In this document: piece after piece, positions 59,415 through 64,000 of the stretch
Numbering within the stretch: position 1 is the stretch's first letter
Layout of the letters: each line of letters starts with the position of its first letter
Origin: Nageia nagi
Lineage: Eukaryota; Pinophyta
Length of the DNA stretch: 64,000 nucleotides
Reading direction: 5' to 3'
NCBI GenBank assembly: GCA_050084985.1
Contig: JBITNC010000001.1
Coordinates: 51,832,001-51,896,000 of the forward strand
Notes under the pieces: generated by a model
Database searches by the model: none
What the model saw: the letters and a program-made list of their open reading frames with translations, nothing else
What the model was told of the DNA's origin: nothing
Position numbers and translations under genes: made by a program

Positions 59415-59985
59415 TAACAAATAAAGGTATGGATGCATAATAAGATGCATCATGCATCAAATATGATCCAATTTCAACAATATTACCTATGGCTACATTG
59501 TTGATTTATCTTTTTCAGTGAGGGAACTCTCACTAGCCATATCAATGGCCATGAATGATCATATATTTGTATGTATATGATTCAAAGATAGTATACTTTA
59601 GATAGGTTCAAAGTAAAAACCATATGGATACATAGCAAAATGTATCATCCATTGGAGATGAACCAATGTCAATAAATTGCTAATGGTTGTAATGCTGGTT
59701 TACTTTTAAGTGAGGCAACTCTCACTAGCTATTTCATGGGCCATCAATGATCATGCATTTTTATGTCAATGATTCAAATATAGTATGATTTATATGGGTT
59801 CAAACCAAATAACCATGTATATACATAGTAAAATTTATCATCTATTAGAGATGAGCCAATGCCAATAAATTGCTAATGATTGTATCATCGATTTACTTTT
59901 AAGTGAGGGAACTCTCACTAGCTATTTCATTGGCCATCAATGATCATGCATTTTTTATATCCATGATCCAAATACATTAGACTAT
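59415..59985. repeat. 192-bp tandem repeat, three copies
   Basis: GTGAGGGAACTCTCACTAGC or a close variant starts at 59519, 59710 and 59903, a period of 191-193. Each is followed by GGCCATCAATGATCATGCAT-like and ATAGCAAAATGTATCATC-like blocks. It lies between integrase and the polypurine tract, where Tat elements are known to carry tandem arrays. Confidence 0.88.
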
Positions 59986-60129
59986 AAATCCTTTTTTTTT
60001 ACATACTTTTGATGTCATGCTAATAATCAAGCATGCCATCAATGTTGTGTCCTACTTAGATTTGTAGTGAAAATAAAAAGAAGTTGTACCCCTATGTTTG
60101 ATATGATTTTTTTTCCAAGGGCATGGAGC

Positions 60130-61185
60130 TATGCTATTCAAGCATAAAAATGATTGAGATGGATGGAATTTAAGGTTTTTGGTTCCTCCTTACCATTGAA
60201 ATTTTATAACCTATATGCTCCTAATCTAGTTCCCTTAAAACTAACAAATGGGCCCAACCAATTGGGTTCAAATTTGCCTTTAACCTCTTTATTTGTTGCT
60301 ATTTTATTGTTATTATCTTTAAATAATAGTTCCCCTATTTTTAACTCTTTATATTTTATCTTCTTTCCAAATTTTTCTTAATTTTGGCATCGTAGACCTT
60401 TTAATGTTTAATAGCTTTGATTCCTTTTTCATCTAACATCTCCAACTACTGTAATCTTGTTTTTCTTGCATCCTCATCTGGAATATCACCTTGTAAAGAG
60501 ATCCTAAGTGAAGGAATTTCTAACTCAAGTGGGACAATGGTTTCCTAAATGGCTATTTATATACTATTTCTGCAGGCCCATATGCATATGGTAATTGCTC
60601 ATGCCAATCTCTTTCATATATATCCCATGTTTTAGTAAGAATACTCTTAAGTGTCTTATTTGTTACTTCAACTTGACCATTTCCTTGAGGGTAGTAAACT
60701 AAGGAAAAGGTTTGTGTGATGTGAAACTTTTTATAAAATGCTTGCATATCCTTTCCCTTGAAATTTGGACCATTATCCATGATCAACCTTTGTGGCACTC
60801 CAAATCTAGTGATAATGTATTCTGTAAGGAATGCATTAATCTTTTCTTATACAACTAACTTCATGGGTATGGCTTCCACCCACTTGGTAGTATATTTTGT
60901 AGTAGTGATGACAAATTTATGTTCTTCTCTAGAATGATGATTAATCATGCCACTCAAATCTATACCCCACATGGAAAAGGGCCATGGAGAAATAATGGAA
61001 TTGAGTTCTTGAGTGGGTTTTTTTTCAACATTTGTATGCTTTTAGCATTGCACACATACTTTCATGTGAGTTTGACAACCTTCTTCCATAGTGGGACAAT
61101 AGTACCCTATTCTCAAGATATTTTTATAAAGAGCTTTGGCATGAAAATGGCCATCACATAATTCATTATGAGCTTTCTCTAAAGA
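60130..61185 (-). pseudogene. Tat-group gypsy integrase
   Basis: The minus strand from 61161 reads ALYKNILRIGYYCPTMEEGC, CVQC and KHTNVEKKPTQELNSI (zinc-site region), then PFSMWGIDLSGMINHHSREE with the first catalytic D and KFVITTTKYTTKWVEAIPMK. The open run 60553-60798 has PQRLIMDNGPNFKGKDMQAF with the second D intact, and YYPQGNGQVEVTNKTLKSIL with E intact, then RDWHEQLPYAYG. The C-terminal part to about 60130 is poorly preserved (LEMLDEKGIKAIKHLKVYDA, NPIGWAHLLV). All three DDE residues survive, unlike the other gypsy integrases here. Confidence 0.9.
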
Positions 61186-61660
61186 AGTATCTATCTTAGT
61201 TTGTGTTAAACAAATCTACTATTAGTTCTAGGAATGGTATTAATAGTATATCTATTAGGGCTAACTACTAACTCAATCAAAACCACCCTATAAGGCTTTA
61301 GTTGGTCATATTTTATATCATAACTACCTTTCAATTAGTTTAACTAAAGTTTTGAATCCCCATAAATTTCTATGTCTATGATTTTCAATTTTAAAGCTGC
61401 CTTCAATCCCAATATTAGAGCCTTGTATCAACCATATTATTAGTGCATTTGAAATCCAATTTGTATGCAATAGCGATTACTTGATTAGTAGGATAGATAA
61501 AATTAATACTTGCCCCTACTCCATGAATGCATTTAGAACCATCAAAATACAGGGTTCATACTACATACTCATCTTCTAGAAGACAAATATAATCACGAGG
61601 GATAAAGATCTCCATAAAGTCACATTGTTGATTCCCTATTGACATGTCACTAGGTCATTG
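61186..61660 (-). pseudogene. Archaeal-type RNase H in the usual Tat position
   Basis: The minus strand reads LYFDGSKCIHGVGASINFIY, KLDFKCTNNMV, then, after a one-base deletion in the GAATAC (E-Y) codons, KALILGLKAALKLK and IDIEIYGDSKL, then YDQLKPYRVVLIEL and NTIPRTNSRF. These are the same CTNN, ALILGL, GDSKL and IPR-N signatures as in the domain at 14880, but here placed between the native RNase H and integrase. The first and third catalytic D are kept; the E is hit by the frameshift. Confidence 0.85.
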
Positions 61661-61689
61661 GTTCCATTGATCCTTTTAAAAAATATTAG

Positions 61690-62150
61690 GAAATTATTCA
61701 TGAACCACCTCCTTGCCTCCCTAAGGTAAATCTTCTATCAAATCTATAATTGCCTATCCTCTAACAAATTTTTGCTTCACCACATTAATATCAAATTCTT
61801 ACAAAAAGATTAGCTACTTTGTAAATCTACCTAATAAATGTTGTTTAGCCATAAGATATTTTAAAGTATCAATAGGAATAACAACATATGTGGTGCAATA
61901 TAACAAGTAATGCCTTAATGTTTCAATAGTAAATATCATATCAAAGCAAATATTCTCCATAGGAGTGTACCTTATTTCATAATCAATCAATGTCTTGCTT
62001 AGATAATAGATGGTCCTCTCCTTGTTATCTTTAGTTTTTGACACAACATGGTTCCTATAGCATACAAGGAGGTTGAAATATATAAGTAAGCCAGTTGGGA
62101 AAAATCCATGGGAACAAGGATAGGGGAATTGAGAAAATATTACTTGATAT
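61690..62150 (-). pseudogene. Native gypsy RNase H of the Tat-group element
   Basis: The open run 61814-62044 reads KERTIYYLSKTLIDYEIRYT, PMENICFDMIFTIETLRHYL and PIDTLKYLMAKQHLLGRFTK, the E-aIYYlSK-l-dyE-rYtp-Ek-C block. It continues FDINVVKQKFVRG, stop, AIIDLIEDLP. The first catalytic aspartate region (YISTSLYAIGTML) lacks the acid, as in degenerate native RNase H domains of dual-RNase-H elements. Confidence 0.85.
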
Positions 62151-62690
62151 CTTCAAATGCTTTATGGAAATTCACATCCCATACAAACTTGACATCTTTC
62201 TTAAGTAAGTGAGTGAATGGTCTACACTTATCACCTACCTGTGAGATGAACCTTCTTACTAGCTTTATCTTTATTTGAAAGCTTTTAAGTTATTTCAAGT
62301 TTTGAGGAGGAGGCATATTAATAATGGCTTTTACTTTCTTAGGATCTACCTCAATTCCTCTATTTGAAACCATGAACCCTAATAATTTTTGGAAGCAACT
62401 CCAAATACACACTTTGAAGGTTTGAGTCTTAATTTGTACTTTTGCAAAATGTCAAATACCTCTTTAAGGGCTTAGAGATGGTCTTGACCTTGCTTTGATT
62501 TGACAAGGATGTCATCAACATAGAACTCCACTATTTTATGAGTGTGCTTATGGAACATAGGGACCATGTTTGTTTGATATGTAGCACCTATATTTTTTAT
62601 TCCAAAAGGCATAAGCTTACAGCAAAAATTAAATCTATCATTCATCATGCATGATTTTCCATTAAAAGAATAATGATTTTTTTCAATCTC
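62151..62690 (-). pseudogene. Tat-group reverse transcriptase, N-terminal fingers missing
   Basis: The minus strand reads NDRFNFCCKLMPFGIKNIGA, TYQTNMVPMFHKHTHKIVEF and YVDDILVKSKQGQDHL (catalytic box YVDD near 62520, intact), then EVFDILQKYKLRLKPSKCVF, GVASKN, stop, and the RGIEVDPKKVKAI-type and RRFISQVGDKCRPF-type segments in a shifted frame. The usual RT start (fingers, GK-R-C-DYR-LN and DG-sGYNQ) is not found to the right. The reading passes at about 62690 into unrelated-looking pre-RT sequence, so an internal deletion has removed it. Confidence 0.88.
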
Positions 62691-63640
62691 TCTTTATCTA
62701 GTAGTGCCAATGTTAATGTTTAGTAACTATTCTTATGGGAAGGTGAGATCCTTATTTTATTTTAATAATGATGGCTAATCCTTCATACTAGGATCAATAA
62801 TCTCATCTTATTCTAAGGGTTGAACCTGTAAAACATCATGAAAATTGACTTCTTGGCCAAAGTAAGCATACTCATGAAGTATATAAAAGTCATGACATTT
62901 TTTGTTAAACTTGGGCAATTACTAATGTACCCCTAAGTATTTAAGCAAATCATCATTAATATTGAAATAATCAAAGGAAAGAGGAAAACTATGATCAATC
63001 CACATATCTTCATCAATTTCATCAGATAATTCTATCATATTAGATGTTTTAACAAATTATATGGGAACCCATTTTTGTTTGACCTATCCATCACTACCTA
63101 GACCTATCTTAGTAAGATGTATTTTAGCATAAATAGAAAACTCAAACATACCTTGCTCAATTTTGCCTAAACCCCCTCCCTCGTACTTATAATTATTAAT
63201 CATATACTTTTGAACAAAATTAGAAGGAAAGATGTTACCTAACTTGAAAGACATAGGGATATCATTTGCATAAGATTGGTTCCTTGTGTGAGACTAATTA
63301 TAATTGGAAGGGCCACTAAATTCACCATCTATATGATGCTGGTGCCTTGTATGTAGAATAGCATGCCACTAGGGACCCAAAATAGCCAATATTAAAGGCT
63401 ATACCAAGTCTTTAAAGGATGCAAATAAGTCTCTATCATCTATTTTGTAATTTCCCATACCTTTTTTGTGATCTATACCTATTTATATGTATTTTCCCCC
63501 TATGTGGGATCATTCAAGGGTTCTATTTTGAAAAGTGGTGGAACCAAGGCCATCTCCTCAAAATTAGTAGTGTTGCATAGTGCATAGGGCTCAATATCAA
63601 CTAAAATTATGTGTACATCTTCTTGGAATTCAAATTTTAA
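62691..63640 (-). pseudogene. Linker between protease and RT
   Basis: Minus-strand reading from the protease continues FEFQEDVHIILVDIEPYALC and TTNFEEMALVPPLFKIEPL, then becomes stop-rich, and resumes near 63060 with SNMIELSDEIDEDMWIDHSF and KCHDFYILHEYAYFGQEVNF. This charged, poorly conserved linker is normal for the group. Confidence 0.6.
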
Positions 63641-63960
63641 TCAACCATGTAGTGTAGAAGGGACAACTTCCATATCATGGATCCAAGGTCTTCCTAAAAG
63701 CATGCTATAAGACAACTTGGAATCAACAACCTGAAACATGGTTGGAATAGTTCTAACACATGTGGTAATCATGATGGTAGCTATGCCTAATGGTTTCTTG
63801 GAAGAACTATCATAGGCTTTAATTTTGAAAGTAGCTTCATTTAATGGGGTGATGGTTACATGTTTTTTCTTGTAATTGAGCCAAAAAGTAGTTAAAACAT
63901 ACATTCATAGTTGAAACATTATTTACCATGGTCCTTTTGACTTTCCATTCATTTATCAAA
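63641..63960 (-). pseudogene. Tat-group aspartic protease, C-terminal half
   Basis: The open run 63641-63904 reads TFKIKAYDSSSKKPLGIATI, MITTCVRTIPTMFQVVDSKL and SYSMLLGRPWIHDMEVVPST, the iraYD...G-i-l-i...tFqV-d...YN-LLGRPWIH...PSTLHQ pattern that forms the second half of the gypsy protease. The active-site DTG half is expected just to the right (63905-64000 or beyond) and was not identified. Confidence 0.88.
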
Positions 63961-64000
63961 GGCATGATATATAAGGTTTGGATCTTCTTAGAAAATGTAA

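Larger units (their letters stand above)
58251..64000 (-). mobile_element. Ty3/gypsy Tat-group element, right part cut by the window end
   Basis: On the minus strand, from 64000 leftwards: protease, a linker, RT (fingers deleted), native RNase H, archaeal-type RNase H, integrase, a 3' untranslated region with a 192-bp tandem repeat, a polypurine tract, and an LTR start. A second RNase H between the native one and integrase marks the Tat group. gag and the 5' LTR lie outside the window. Stops and frameshifts show it is dead. Confidence 0.88.

Noticed and set aside
59415-59985. CRISPR-like array
   Set aside because: The 192-bp units are full tandem repeats without unique spacers, and the DNA is plant nuclear.
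1-64000. tRNA, rRNA or organelle-derived genes
   Set aside because: No cloverleaf-like or rRNA signature was noticed; tRNA-like words found are primer-binding sites of LTR elements.

Overview
The window is strongly AT-rich, CpG-poor nuclear plant DNA made almost entirely of old, decayed transposable elements. No intact cellular gene, tRNA or rRNA was found. Plant-type Ty3/gypsy elements of the Tat group, Ty1/copia elements, a LINE reverse transcriptase and plant mobile domain (PMD) genes all point to a large-genome seed plant. A gymnosperm would fit the low gene density and old retroelements, but the sequence does not prove it.

Layout. 1-1650: degenerate PMD gene with a coiled-coil tail (+). 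2155-7422: truncated Ty1/copia element (-) with gag, protease and integrase pieces, a long leader, a primer-binding site and one LTR. 7423-10072: mostly featureless, with a weak F-box/kelch-like remnant. 10078-28411: a nested pair. The outer element is a non-autonomous LTR element (-) with 239-bp LTRs, a 5-bp target duplication and about 3.4 kb of non-coding interior. Its left LTR is split by a 14.5-kb Ty3/gypsy Tat-like element (+, 10281-24737) that has 2-kb LTRs and its own 5-bp target duplication. 28444-32320: a 319-bp tandem duplication, a LINE reverse transcriptase (-), and an unrecognised decayed coding frame (+). 32880-34245: the 3' end of another minus-strand LTR element with a tandem-repeat 3' UTR. 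35301-37241: a second PMD gene, nearly all in one frame but full of stops. 39180-46240: a Ty1/copia element (+). 46880-49410: a Ty3/gypsy pol remnant (+). 50940-56190: a pair of 1.5-1.8 kb direct repeats, each with a TATAAATA box, possibly a coding-free LTR element. 56624-58250: a gypsy gag remnant (+). About 58251-64000: a Tat-group gypsy element (-), cut by the window end.

The most interesting contrast is between the two Tat-like elements. In the minus-strand element at the right end, pol reads RT, RNase H, a second archaeal-type RNase H, then integrase, which is the arrangement usually described for Tat elements. In the plus-strand element at 10-25 kb the archaeal-type RNase H lies upstream of RT, keeps all four catalytic acidic residues, and no copy remains between RNase H and integrase. 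That element also carries about 4.4 kb of extra sequence between integrase and its 3' LTR, including two coding-like stretches of unknown function.

Most coding remnants keep long stretches of one frame but are broken by stops, predominantly TAG where glutamine or tryptophan is expected. That pattern fits long-term deamination of methylated cytosine rather than random indel decay. All protein calls come from reading translated motifs by eye; no database search was made.
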